Source: Betaproteobacteria bacterium
Lineage (GTDB): Bacteria > Pseudomonadota > Gammaproteobacteria > Burkholderiales > Casimicrobiaceae
Length of the DNA stretch: 64,000 nucleotides
Assembly: GCA_004293675.1 (NCBI GenBank)
Contig: READ01000013.1
Location: forward strand, 1 to 64,000
Direction: 5' to 3'
The notes under the pieces were generated by a model. It was not told where the DNA came from and made no database searches. It worked only from the letters and a program-made list of their open reading frames with translations. Below, one piece after another: positions 35,298-43,636 of the stretch. A program made the position numbers and the translations under genes. Every line of letters starts with the position of its first letter. The first letter of the stretch is position 1.

Positions 35298-36023
35298 ATG
35301 GACTTTTCCTGGATTTCACAGATCAACTGGGGCACAGTCGGTCAAATCATTCTGATCGATGTTTTGTTGGGCGGAGATAACGCGGTGGTGATCGCGCTGG
35401 CCTGCCGCAATCTGCCCGCTGCGCAGCGCCGTGCGGGCATTCTCTGGGGGACGGTCGGCGCCATTATTCTGCGTGTCGCGTTGATCGCATTCGCGGTGAC
35501 CCTGCTGAAAGTGCCATTCCTCAAGCTCATTGGCGGCTTGCTGCTGCTGTGGATTGGCGTGAAGCTCTTGGCGGGCGAAGACGACGGCGACCATCAGGTG
35601 ACAGGCGCAGACTCTCTTTGGGCGGCTGTTAAAACGATCATCATCGCTGACTTTGTGATGAGCTTGGATAACGTCATCGCCATCGCTGGCGCGGCTCAAA
35701 ACACGCACGCCGATCATCAGCTGGCCTACATTATTTTTGGGCTCCTCGTGAGCATTCCGCTCATCGTCTACGGCAGCACACTGGTGCTCAAGCTGATCGA
35801 CAAATTTCCTGTGGTTATTACCGCTGGTGCGGCGTTGCTGGGCTGGATCGCTGGTGGCTTGATCGTGACCGATGTGGCATGGACGAATCAATTCGGCGCT
35901 GCAAGCAACACCTTCAAAATCATCGCTGAGATCATCGGCGCGGTGTTTGTTGTGCTCTTTGGACTTTACTTAGCCAAGCGCTATAAGGCCAAGGCGGCGC
36001 TTCGCGACGCCCAGCCGAGTTAG
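35298..36023 (+). CDS. TerC family membrane protein (YjbE type)
   Basis: 241 residues with seven hydrophobic segments. DVLLGGDNAVVIALACRNLP and ADFVMSLDNVIAIAGAAQ are the two Asp-Asn motifs of the short TerC subfamily. Probable metal-ion (Mn2+) exporter or chaperone in the inner membrane. Unlike alx at 10 kb it has no yybP-ykoY signatures in its 197-bp upstream gap, so control must differ. Confidence 0.9.
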   Translation: MDFSWISQINWGTVGQIILIDVLLGGDNAVVIALACRNLPAAQRRAGILWGTVGAIILRVALIAFAVTLLKVPFLKLIGGLLLLWIGVKLLAGEDDGDHQVTGADSLWAAVKTIIIADFVMSLDNVIAIAGAAQNTHADHQLAYIIFGLLVSIPLIVYGSTLVLKLIDKFPVVITAGAALLGWIAGGLIVTDVAWTNQFGAASNTFKIIAEIIGAVFVVLFGLYLAKRYKAKAALRDAQPS

Positions 36024-36051
36024 GCCAACCGCGCTGCCTGCGGTGCTCTAC

Positions 36052-36447
36052 TCAGGGCACGCGGCGCTCGATGGTCACTCCGACCATGGCAGCGTTTTTC
36101 ACTGCCGCAGGTTTGCCAACGGTTAGCTTCACGTACGGCGCGTGGAATTCATCCAAAACGATCTGAGCGACGTGCTCCGCCAAGCGCTCCACTGTTTTGT
36201 AGTGGAGCGTTGTGAGCGCCGCTGTGAGTCGCTTCGAAATGCTGTCGTAGTTCATCAACCCCTTGGCGCTATCGTGCTCAAACGATTCGTTTGATGCCGA
36301 GCCGATTTCCAGATCGAGCAGCACCGGGCGCAGACTCACTCGCTCCCAGTCGTACACGCCCAGCGTGGTTTCGCATTTCAAGCCTTTGATGAAAATGATG
36401 TCCAAGGGTGGCGCTTTCTGACGTCGGGGAATAAACTCGAAACTCAT
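36052..36447 (-). CDS. folB: Dihydroneopterin aldolase
   Basis: 131 residues. IIFIKGLKCETTLGVYDWER carries the pterin-binding Glu of FolB and YVKLTVGKPAAV the catalytic Lys in the KP motif. It cleaves dihydroneopterin to hydroxymethyl-dihydropterin and glycolaldehyde in folate synthesis. Start 36447 (MSFEFIPRR) is preferred over 36480, which would overlap the divergent plsY. The N-terminal 17 residues before the core are longer than usual. Confidence 0.93.
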   Translation of the reverse strand: MSFEFIPRRQKAPPLDIIFIKGLKCETTLGVYDWERVSLRPVLLDLEIGSASNESFEHDSAKGLMNYDSISKRLTAALTTLHYKTVERLAEHVAQIVLDEFHAPYVKLTVGKPAAVKNAAMVGVTIERRVP

Positions 36448-36466
36448 TCTACGCAGCACTCCCTGT

Positions 36467-37087
36467 ATGCCCTTCTCCACCCCCGATTTGATTGCCGCCG
36501 GGCTCGCCTACTTATTGGGTTCGCTCTCATTCGCGGTGATCGTAAGCAAGGCGCTCGCGCTACCCGACCCCAAAAGCTACGGCAGCGGCAATCCCGGAGC
36601 CACCAACGTATTGAGAAGCGGCAGCAAAAAGGCGGCGATCCTAACGCTCCTGGGCGACACCTTGAAGGGCGTAGTGGCGGTGCTAATCGCGAAGCACTTC
36701 GCTGCGCAATTTGGCATCACCGAAGCAGGTGTCGCGCTTGTCGCTGTCGCCGTCTTTCTTGGGCATTTGTTTCCGATTTTCTTTGGCTTCAAAGGCGGAA
36801 AAGGGGTAGCCACCGCGGCAGGTGTGTTCTTTGCGCTCGATTGGCGCATCGGGCTGGCACTGCTGGGCATTTGGGCGCTGGTGTTTGCGCTGACGCGGGT
36901 GTCATCAATGGCGGCGATCATCGGCAGCGCCCTGGCTCCCGTGTTTGCGTTCTATTTCTATGGTGCAAAGCCGATTTTTTGGGCGGCGCTATTAATGACC
37001 GTGCTGATGATCTATCGGCACAAGGCCAATATCGCGCGAATGATTTCGGGCGACGAGGACAGCTTCAAAAAGAAACCCGCTGGCTAA
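36467..37087 (+). CDS. plsY: Glycerol-3-phosphate acyltransferase PlsY
   Basis: 206 residues with five membrane segments. The three conserved loops are visible: AYLLGSLSFAVIVSK, GSGNPGATNVLRSGSKKAA with GDTLKG, and GHLFPIFFGFKGGKGVATAAG. It acylates glycerol-3-phosphate from acyl-phosphate, the first step of phospholipid synthesis. Divergent from folB with a 19-bp gap between starts, a conserved pairing in proteobacteria. A REP pair begins 6 bp after its stop. Confidence 0.96.
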   Translation: MPFSTPDLIAAGLAYLLGSLSFAVIVSKALALPDPKSYGSGNPGATNVLRSGSKKAAILTLLGDTLKGVVAVLIAKHFAAQFGITEAGVALVAVAVFLGHLFPIFFGFKGGKGVATAAGVFFALDWRIGLALLGIWALVFALTRVSSMAAIIGSALAPVFAFYFYGAKPIFWAALLMTVLMIYRHKANIARMISGDEDSFKKKPAG

Positions 37088-37092
37088 CGCCT

Positions 37093-37173
37093 TGTAGGAG
37101 CGGCTTGCTGCGAATGTTGGCCGCTTCTGAGGTTTGGATGGTGCGCAACCGTTCGCGGCAAGCCGCGCCTACA
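37093..37173. repeat. REP-type inverted pair
   Basis: TGTAGGAGCGGCTTGCTGCG and the inverse CGCGGCAAGCCGCGCCTACA (GGCGCGG variant), about 40 bp apart, between convergent plsY and tsaD. The right arm holds the TAG stop of tsaD (37169-37171). Confidence 0.88.
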
Positions 37174-38272
37174 GTTCGAGCGGGCTTCGCAGCTCGGACA
37201 ACGCCCAACGCGGCCGGACGTTGATCGAATAGTCTTTTTTCGCTTCGCGCAATCGCAACGCCCCAACGTGCGCGATCATCGCCCCGTTGTCGGTGCACAG
37301 TGCAATCGGCGGATAGAAAACGGTGGCGCCCAGTGTTGCCGCCCCGGCGGTTAACGCACTTCGCAAGTGCGCATTCGCCCCCACGCCGCCTGCAACGACG
37401 ATGCTTTTGAGCCCCGTTTGCTTGAGAGCATTGAGCGATTTCGTCACCAACGAGTCAACAATCGCAGCCTGCACGCTGGCGGCCAAATCAGCTCGGCGCG
37501 GATGATCCTCCGGCAATGTCGGTTGCGCCGAGGCCACTGCGCCTCGCGCAGGCAACTGCGTTCCCGTGAGACGCCGAACTTCGTTAGCAACCGCCGTTTT
37601 GAGCCCAGCAAAACTGAAGTTCAAATCGCCCGAGTGCAGCAGCGGTCGCGGAATCGCAAACGCCTTGGGATCGCCGCCCTCGGCCAGTTTCGCCAGCAGC
37701 GGACCGCCTGGATAGGCCAAACCAAGCAGTTTCGCGGATTTGTCAAAGGCTTCTCCCGCGGCGTCGTCAATGGTGTCGCCGAGCATGTCGTAGCGTCCAA
37801 CCCCATCCACGCGCATCAATTGCGTGTGTCCGCCCGACACAAGGAGCGCCACGAACGGAAAGGTCGGCGCGGGATCGGCCAACAGCGGCGAGAGCAAATG
37901 ACCTTCCATATGGTGAACGCCGATCAGCGGCTTGCCCCAGGCGTAAGCCAAGCTCGCCGCCAACTGCGCGCCAACGAGCAGCGCGCCCGCCAAACCGGGA
38001 CCTTGTGTGTAAGCGACCGCTTTCAGTAAACCGCTTGAAAAACCAGTTGTTCGCAACACGTCATCGACCAGTCTCAGGCCGTAGGTGATATGGTCCCGGC
38101 TTGCCAATTCGGGCACTACGCCGCCGTACGGGGCGTGTCGGGCAATCTGCGAGTGCAGCGCCTCGGCAACGACCTTCCCAGTTCCTGCGTCAAACAGCGC
38201 CACACCCGTTTCGTCACAAGACGACTCGATTCCGAGCACTAAAGGCGGGGATGGGGTTGAAAGATTAGTCAT
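37169..38272 (-). CDS. tsaD: tRNA N6-adenosine threonylcarbamoyltransferase TsaD
   Basis: 367 residues, somewhat longer than the usual 335-345. [16 protein letters not shown] begins the ASKHA fold; the metal-binding HHMEGH motif, [16 protein letters not shown] and [17 protein letters not shown] are all present. It transfers threonylcarbamoyl to A37 of ANN-decoding tRNAs. Extra residues lie mainly around 230-260 ([16 protein letters not shown]). Divergent from rpsU, a widely conserved arrangement. Its TAG stop is inside a REP arm. Confidence 0.96.
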   Translation of the reverse strand: MTNLSTPSPPLVLGIESSCDETGVALFDAGTGKVVAEALHSQIARHAPYGGVVPELASRDHITYGLRLVDDVLRTTGFSSGLLKAVAYTQGPGLAGALLVGAQLAASLAYAWGKPLIGVHHMEGHLLSPLLADPAPTFPFVALLVSGGHTQLMRVDGVGRYDMLGDTIDDAAGEAFDKSAKLLGLAYPGGPLLAKLAEGGDPKAFAIPRPLLHSGDLNFSFAGLKTAVANEVRRLTGTQLPARGAVASAQPTLPEDHPRRADLAASVQAAIVDSLVTKSLNALKQTGLKSIVVAGGVGANAHLRSALTAGAATLGATVFYPPIALCTDNGAMIAHVGALRLREAKKDYSINVRPRWALSELRSPLEL

Positions 38273-38285
38273 TTCGGGCTATATT
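38257..38285 (+). promoter_or_regulatory. Sigma-70 promoter of rpsU
   Basis: TTGAAA (38257-38262), 17-bp spacer, TATATT (38280-38285), about 76 bp before the rpsU start. The -35 box overlaps the 5' end of the divergent tsaD gene. Confidence 0.6.
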
Positions 38286-38361
38286 ATCGGGCTACTCAGC
38301 GAAAACAGCGGCGCACATCTAACGATCTCGCGCTGCAATTCATCCAAGGCACACACCGCAC

Positions 38362-38571
38362 ATGATTATTAAAGTACGCGAAAACGAACCTTTTGAAGTG
38401 GCAATGCGCCGCTTCAAGCGAGCCATTGAAAAGACCGGTCTGTTGACCGACCTGCGCGCCCGTGAAGCTTATGAAAAGCCAACCACCGAGCGCAAGCGTA
38501 AACATGCAGCCGCCTGCAAGCGCCATTACAAGCGCATTCGCAGCATGCAATTGCCCCCGAAGATGTACTAA
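38362..38571 (+). CDS. rpsU: 30S ribosomal protein S21
   Basis: 69 residues. [39 protein letters not shown] and the basic tail [18 protein letters not shown] are the standard S21 sequence. It takes part in 30S initiation. Followed by a strong hairpin and yqeY. The usual macromolecular synthesis operon genes dnaG and rpoD do not follow. Confidence 0.97.
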   Translation: MIIKVRENEPFEVAMRRFKRAIEKTGLLTDLRAREAYEKPTTERKRKHAAACKRHYKRIRSMQLPPKMY

Positions 38572-38605
38572 GAAGTTTTAGCTGAGTAGCGCCGAGCTTT
38601 CGGCA

Positions 38606-38640
38606 GACATTGCGGCTCCTTCGGGAGCCGCTGTCATTTT
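38606..38640 (+). terminator. Terminator after rpsU
   Basis: GCGGCTCC-TTCG-GGAGCCGC (38612-38631), extended by GACA/TGTC across a small bulge and followed by ATTTTT. UUCG tetraloop stem ending 36 bp before the yqeY start, so it would limit yqeY relative to rpsU. Confidence 0.85.
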
Positions 38641-38675
38641 TACGCCCCATTGCCCATCAAAATTCTGGAGCCCGT

Positions 38676-39128
38676 ATGTCACTCAAAGACACCATCACCG
38701 CCGACATGAAGACCGCGATGAAAGCGGGCGACAGCGGCAAACTGCTCACCATTCGCGGACTTCTCGCCGCCCTCAAGCAACGCGAAGTCGATGAGCGCAT
38801 CGTGCTGACCGACACCGACGTTACCGCCATTGTCGAAAAGTCGATCAAGCAGCGTCGCGAATCGATTGCTCAGTTCACCGCCGGCAACCGCCTGGATTTG
38901 GTCGAAAAAGAAGAAGCTGAACTCAAAGTGCTGCTCGGCTACATGCCAGCGCAAATGAATGACGCTGAAATCGACGCAGTGCTCACCGCCGCGGTAGCCG
39001 AAGTCGCTGCCAGCGGCGTCACCGGCAACGCAGCCATGGGCAAAATCATGGCGATCATCAAGCCGCAGCTAGCGGGAAAAGCGGATATGCAAGCCGTGTC
39101 GGCCAAGGTGAAGGCCAAGCTCGGCTAA
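38676..39128 (+). CDS. yqeY: GatB/YqeY domain-containing protein
   Basis: 150 residues. MSLKDTITADMKTAMKAGD, LTIRGLLAALKQREVDER and LLGYMPAQMNDAEIDAVL match the YqeY family, related to the tRNA-binding tail of GatB. A role in tRNA amidotransferase or translation is inferred for the family. Start 38676 has GGAG upstream. It follows rpsU, a conserved neighbour. Confidence 0.93.
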   Translation: MSLKDTITADMKTAMKAGDSGKLLTIRGLLAALKQREVDERIVLTDTDVTAIVEKSIKQRRESIAQFTAGNRLDLVEKEEAELKVLLGYMPAQMNDAEIDAVLTAAVAEVAASGVTGNAAMGKIMAIIKPQLAGKADMQAVSAKVKAKLG

Positions 39129-39207
39129 GTTGGGTTTGGGCGAGGACTCGGCCGCGCCAAGTCGTCGCCCACAGGTAGCGAGTGATCGTTGCCAGGCCAG
39201 TATTTCT

Positions 39208-39313
39208 TTGACGCAGATTTCGCAGACTTCGTAGATTGGCGCAGATTTTCCACAGCCAGCTCCAAAAAAATCTGTGTTCATCTGCGTTAAATCTGTGAAA
39301 TCTGTGTCAAAAA
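39208..39313. repeat. TTGACGCAGATTT inverted repeat, locus 1
   Basis: Left arm TTGACGCAGATTTCGCAGAC; right arm AAATCTGTGAAATCTGTGTC followed by AAAAAA. No gene is enclosed. A frame read across it gives only TDFTDLTQMNTD-type residues, the mark of this repeat family. It occupies part of the 438-bp gap between yqeY and the MBL gene. Confidence 0.88.
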
Positions 39314-39368
39314 AACAACCTCGCCCCCTCATCGCCACCGCGCGACCACCGCAGCCACAGGCGCTGGG

Positions 39369-39534
39369 TTAAGGAGACGCTGATCAAATCCCCTCCGGCA
39401 TCGCATCCTTGTTTTGGGCGAACTACTTCGCCGAAAATTCTCGTAATAGCCCGCTTTTACTGCGTTTTTCGGCTCGTATTTCATCCCAAAACAAGGCGCG
39501 CTGCGCGGTGTGGATTTAATCAGCGTCTCCTTAA
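39369..39534. repeat. 166-bp cruciform element, copy 2
   Basis: Terminal inverted repeats TTAAGGAGACGCTGAT / ATCAGCGTCTCCTTAA (16 bp, perfect). Internal stem CCTTGTTTTGGG (39407) with CCCAAAACAAGG (39485). Same plan and length as 30439-30605, with compensatory differences in the stems. Confidence 0.9.
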
Positions 39535-39566
39535 CGCCCTCTTGATCGCCGGGCAATGGTCGCAAA

Positions 39567-40673
39567 ATGCGGGTGATGAAGTTTCTACTCAAGCTCCTCG
39601 CACTGGCCTTCGTTGTGAGCGCTGGCGTGAGCGCACTGTACGCGAGTCAATCCGTGAACGCTAATTACAACGCCGCAAAGCCCCATCACACGCCTGACGG
39701 TTTCAAAAACAACTATCCGCACGAAACCAACCAGAATTTTTGGAAGTGGCAGTGGGAGCGGCTGAGTAACGGCGTCGCGCCAACACCTGAAGGTGGCTGG
39801 CAATCGTTCCTGCCCAGCGTCAAACCCGATGTGGCGTTTTTAAAAAGCAATCGTACTGAGCGCACTATTACGTGGCTTGGGCATGCCACGGTGCTCGTCC
39901 AAACCGGTGGCGTGAACATCATCACTGATCCGGTGTTTTCGGAGCGCACCGCACCTGTGCAATTCGCCGGCCCGAAACGGCAGGTGCCCTTCATGTTGAC
40001 CATCGATGAGCTGCCCGACATAGACGTGGTGTTTGTTTCGCACAATCATTACGATCATTTGGATTTGGGCACGATTCAACAGTTCAAGGGACGTTTTCCG
40101 AACGCGAAGTACATCGTTCCGCTCGGGCTCAAAGCGTGGTTTGATGAGCAAGGCGTTGATAACGTACGAGCGCTTGATTGGTGGGATGTGGTGCGCTATG
40201 GCCACATCAGCTACACGTTCACACCGGCACAGCATTGGAGCAAACGCAGCTTGAGCGACACCAATCGCTCGCTGTGGGGTGGGATCGTAATTGAAGATCA
40301 GACCCCGGTGATCAATGCGCCGCAAACGCAGCCGTGGCGGTTCATCTACACCGGCGACACCGGTTATTCGAAGGACTTTAAAGACATTGCTGCGAAATTC
40401 CCCGGTGGTTTCGATTGGGCGGCCATTCCCATCGGCGCTTATGAACCCCGTTGGTTTATGAAAGCGCAGCATGTAAATCCCGACGAGAGCGTGCAAATCT
40501 TCACCGACCTCGGCGCGAAGCAAGCGCTGTCGGTGCACTGGGGCACGTGGCGATTGACCGATGAAGCGCTCGATCAACCGCCCAAAGATTTAGCCATAGC
40601 GCTCAAAAAGATGGCGCTGCCAGACGATCGATTTCATGTCTTTAAGAACGGCGAGATGCGTCGGCTTGATTGA
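39567..40673 (+). CDS. MBL-fold hydrolase, NAPE-PLD-like, membrane-anchored or exported
   Basis: 368 residues. An N-terminal hydrophobic segment (MKFLLKLLALAFVVSAGVSA) suggests export or membrane anchoring. The metallo-beta-lactamase site is clear: TWLGHATVLVQ, ITDPVFSERT, VSHNHYDHLDL (HxHxDH) and IYTGDTGYSKDF. This layout is that of the N-acylphosphatidylethanolamine phospholipase D-like group (also UlaG-like). Substrate probably a phosphodiester or lipid. Start could be 39567 or 39576; neither has a strong Shine-Dalgarno. Confidence 0.85.
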   Translation: MRVMKFLLKLLALAFVVSAGVSALYASQSVNANYNAAKPHHTPDGFKNNYPHETNQNFWKWQWERLSNGVAPTPEGGWQSFLPSVKPDVAFLKSNRTERTITWLGHATVLVQTGGVNIITDPVFSERTAPVQFAGPKRQVPFMLTIDELPDIDVVFVSHNHYDHLDLGTIQQFKGRFPNAKYIVPLGLKAWFDEQGVDNVRALDWWDVVRYGHISYTFTPAQHWSKRSLSDTNRSLWGGIVIEDQTPVINAPQTQPWRFIYTGDTGYSKDFKDIAAKFPGGFDWAAIPIGAYEPRWFMKAQHVNPDESVQIFTDLGAKQALSVHWGTWRLTDEALDQPPKDLAIALKKMALPDDRFHVFKNGEMRRLD

Positions 40674-40735
40674 GCTTTTGTGTTGAGTTGTGAAACCGAT
40701 TACTATGGGTTTTGTAATCGTTTTTTGCGAACGCT

Positions 40736-41695
40736 ATGGCAGCCCTTCCGTCACTGCAGCAACTGCGCTACCTCATCGCACTCGATGACGAGCGTCACTT
40801 CGGGCGCGCTGCTGAAAAAAGCTTCGTCACGCAAAGTACGCTCTCGGCGAGTCTTCGTGATTTGGAATCTACGCTGGACGTCACTCTGGTGGAGCGCGAT
40901 CGTAGGCACGTCGCCTTCACGCCGATCGGCGACGCCGTCGTGGCGCGCGGCCGGGAATTGGTGGCGCACGCTAATGACTTGTTAGAGCTTTGTGCGTCAT
41001 CCCGGCATCCGCTCACAGGAACGTTTCGGCTCGGTGTGATTCCCACGATTGCGCCGTTTGCGCTGCCCAAGTCACTGGCAACGCTGCGTGTTCAATATCC
41101 AAAGCTGCGCCTATTGCTGCGCGAAGATCTCACAGGGCTCTGCGTCGAAAGGCTACTTGCCAGCCAGCTCGATGCGGCGCTGATCGCGTTGCCCTACGAC
41201 TTGCCCGCGCCGCTCGAAACCATGCCGCTCTTCGATGATGAATTTCTGTTCGTCACCGCTGATAGCAAATTGGGGACTGCTAGCGCACCGCTACCCATCG
41301 AAAAAATTGATCCTGACAAACTGCTTCTGCTCGAAGACGGGCATTGCTTGCGCGAGCACGCCATCGCCGCTTGCGCCATCAAAGATTCGCGCTCAGCCAG
41401 TCAGTCGTTTTCCGCAACGAGCCTGATTACGCTCACTCATATGGTCGAAAGTGGCCTGGGAAACACGTTACTGCCCGAGCTGGCTATCGCGGGTGGCGTG
41501 CTATCTGGCACGAGTTTGTTGGCGCGCCGCTTTACACCGCGTGGACCGGCGCGCACGATTGCGCTGGTCTATCGAAAGACATCCGCGCGCAAGCATGAGA
41601 TCGCTGAGCTCGGCGCAGTATTTGCGCAAGCCAAAGGCTTCACTGGCAGCTCGCGCGCCAAAACAGCCCGCGCAGCGCGAACTAAAAAAGCCTAG
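40736..41695 (+). CDS. oxyR: Hydrogen peroxide-sensing regulator OxyR
   Basis: 319 residues. LysR-type HTH (LRYLIALDDERHFGRAAEKS, TQSTLSASLRDLE) and the OxyR effector domain. The redox pair is present: Cys204 and Cys213 in EDGHCLREHAIAAC, nine residues apart as in E. coli C199/C208. It activates peroxide defence genes on disulfide formation. No catalase, ahpC or recG is adjacent, so its targets lie elsewhere. Converges on liuE, with stop codons 5 bp apart. Confidence 0.95.
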   Translation: MAALPSLQQLRYLIALDDERHFGRAAEKSFVTQSTLSASLRDLESTLDVTLVERDRRHVAFTPIGDAVVARGRELVAHANDLLELCASSRHPLTGTFRLGVIPTIAPFALPKSLATLRVQYPKLRLLLREDLTGLCVERLLASQLDAALIALPYDLPAPLETMPLFDDEFLFVTADSKLGTASAPLPIEKIDPDKLLLLEDGHCLREHAIAACAIKDSRSASQSFSATSLITLTHMVESGLGNTLLPELAIAGGVLSGTSLLARRFTPRGPARTIALVYRKTSARKHEIAELGAVFAQAKGFTGSSRAKTARAARTKKA

Positions 41696-41702
41696 AGAGA
41701 GG

Positions 41703-42611
41703 CTACCCGGCTCGCTTGGCGGCAAGTGCGCGATTGACTCGCGAGTGAGGCGCTCTTCCGAGCGCTTGCGAAATAAATTGACCGGCTTCGCACACCGCAT
41801 CTAGATCGATGCCCGTGGTGATGCCCATGCCGTGCAACATGTAGAGCACGTCCTCTGTGGCGACGTTGCCTGTGGCGCCTTTGGCGTATGGGCAGCCACC
41901 CAGACCGGCGACCGAGGTGTCAAACGTGGCTACACCCACCTCAAGGCTTGCCAACACGTTGGCGCACGCCATGCCATAGGTGTCGTGATAGTGCCCTGAA
42001 ATTTTCTCGACAGGAAAAGCTTTCGCGGCCGCGCTCAGTGTTTCGTAGACGAGCGCTGGCGTGCCCACACCGATGGTGTCGGCGATGCCAATGTCTTCGC
42101 AACCCATCTCCGCAAAGCGCTCCAGACAGTCGATGACCGAGGCAATCGACACCTCGCCCTGATACGGACAACCATAGGCGCAGGATATCGCGGCTCGGAC
42201 GCGAATGTTGTTGGCTTTGGCCGCCGCCGCCACGGGACGAAATCGCTCGATGCTCTCTGCAATTGAGCAATTGATGTTCTTTTGTGAAAAAGCTTCCGAC
42301 GCCGCGCCAAAGATCACGACCTCATGTGCGCCAGCCGCCAGAGCGCCTTCGAAGCCTTTCATATTCGGCGTAAGCGCCGAATAAATCACGCCGGGTTTTC
42401 GCGCGATGCCCGCGAAGACATCCGCGCTTGTGGCCATTTGGGGCACCCACTTGGGCGACACGAATGAGCCGGACTCAACGTTATGAAAACCAGCGGCTGA
42501 TAGCTTATTGATGAGCTCGATCTTCACGCTCGCGGGAATCTCTTGCTTCTCATTTTGTAAGCCGTCACGCGGGCCGACTTCGACGATCTGGACGTGTTTG
42601 GGGTAGTTCAT
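41703..42611 (-). CDS. liuE: Hydroxymethylglutaryl-CoA lyase
   Basis: 302 residues. VEVGPRDGLQNEKQ carries the catalytic Arg-Asp, GHYHDTYGMACANV the metal His ligands, and GLGGCPYAKGATGN the catalytic Cys loop. It splits HMG-CoA into acetoacetate and acetyl-CoA, the last step of leucine breakdown. Start 42611 (MNYPKHVQIV). Distal gene of the liu region on the minus strand, separated from liuD by ghrA. Confidence 0.96.
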   Translation of the reverse strand: MNYPKHVQIVEVGPRDGLQNEKQEIPASVKIELINKLSAAGFHNVESGSFVSPKWVPQMATSADVFAGIARKPGVIYSALTPNMKGFEGALAAGAHEVVIFGAASEAFSQKNINCSIAESIERFRPVAAAAKANNIRVRAAISCAYGCPYQGEVSIASVIDCLERFAEMGCEDIGIADTIGVGTPALVYETLSAAAKAFPVEKISGHYHDTYGMACANVLASLEVGVATFDTSVAGLGGCPYAKGATGNVATEDVLYMLHGMGITTGIDLDAVCEAGQFISQALGRAPHSRVNRALAAKRAG

Positions 42612-42669
42612 TCGTGTGTTCCGTTCGTGCTGTACTTGCCGAACCATGATGAAAATTTAGTCAAGGGAA

Positions 42670-43611
42670 TCAGTAACCAACACTGCGATCCACAACCCCA
42701 CTCACAAGCTCACCGCGCTCCATGCGCTCAATCTTATCGACGATTTGCGCGCAGGCTTCGCGAATTGGTGTGGTGGCGGCGATGTGCGGTGTCACGATCA
42801 CGTTGGGGTGCGACCAGAGCGCATTGTCTTGCGGCAGGGGCTCGGGAGCGAACACATCAAGCAGCGCGCCTGCGAGTTGACCCGATTGAAGCGCGGCGAG
42901 CACATCGGCTTCGATCATATGGTCGCCACGGCCCGCATTGATTAGAAACGATCCGTGCGGAAGCGCCGCGAGTGTTTTAGCGCCGACGAGGCCGCGCGTC
43001 GATTCGGTCAGTGGCAACATGCACACCAACACATGGGTTGCGCTTAAAAATTCTGAAAATTGCTCGCTGCCTGCGAAACATTGCACGCCCTCAACGGCGC
43101 GCTTCGATTTCGACCAGCCGCGCACTTCGTAGCCAAACGCGGCGATCTTTGCGGCAACGTGCCCGCCCATTTCGCCGAGCCCCATCACACCGACAACGGG
43201 TCGCTGCAAATTGGCTCGGTCTTCGTGTTGCAGCCAAACGCGATCACGTTGCTGGGCGTTGTAAATCTGCATGTGCCGGTGATGATGAATCACGCCGTAG
43301 AGCGCGTATTCAGCCATCTGCTGCGCCATGCCTGCGTCTTCCAAACGGATGATGGGGATGTGCGCAGGCACGGACTCCATCGACAAAATCGCATCAACCC
43401 CAGCGCCGTAGTTGATCGCCGCTTTCAATAAGGGATTGCGCTCGAAAAGCTCACTAGGCGGTTTCCATACGATCGCGTAGTCAGCCCTTATTTCACAAGG
43501 CCAAGCGCCATAATGCCAATCGGGCTTCAGTCGCTTGAGCGCTTGGATGATTGCGGGCACCACATCGATGCCGGTGGATTGGACGACGATGGAGACGGGT
43601 TCCTTATTCAT
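42670..43611 (-). CDS. ghrA: Glyoxylate/hydroxypyruvate reductase A
   Basis: 313 residues, D-2-hydroxyacid dehydrogenase of the GhrA type. NAD(P) motif VGVMGLGEMGG, with WSKSKR downstream suggesting NADPH preference. Catalytic Arg in INAGRGDHM, Glu in DVFAPEPLP and His in VIVTPHIAA. It reduces glyoxylate or hydroxypyruvate. It lies between liuD and liuE, 21 bp after liuD, and has no known role in leucine degradation. A single REP arm fills the short spacer upstream of its start. Confidence 0.92.
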   Translation of the reverse strand: MNKEPVSIVVQSTGIDVVPAIIQALKRLKPDWHYGAWPCEIRADYAIVWKPPSELFERNPLLKAAINYGAGVDAILSMESVPAHIPIIRLEDAGMAQQMAEYALYGVIHHHRHMQIYNAQQRDRVWLQHEDRANLQRPVVGVMGLGEMGGHVAAKIAAFGYEVRGWSKSKRAVEGVQCFAGSEQFSEFLSATHVLVCMLPLTESTRGLVGAKTLAALPHGSFLINAGRGDHMIEADVLAALQSGQLAGALLDVFAPEPLPQDNALWSHPNVIVTPHIAATTPIREACAQIVDKIERMERGELVSGVVDRSVGY

Positions 43612-43612
43612 A

Positions 43613-43636
43613 CGATTCGCGGCGAGCCGCTCCTAC
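43613..43636. repeat. Solo REP arm between liuD and ghrA
   Basis: ATTCGCGGCGAGCCGCTCCT then ACA, one arm only with no inverted partner. It includes the TAG stop of liuD (43633-43635) and ends next to the ghrA start at 43611. The GCGGC-TC-GCCGC hairpin lies between an AGGAG and the ghrA ATG. Confidence 0.88.

Noticed and set aside
39069-39338. Minus-strand frame with TDFTDLTQMNTD residues
   Set aside because: It is a translation of the ACGCAGATT inverted repeat joined to antisense yqeY sequence, not a gene.
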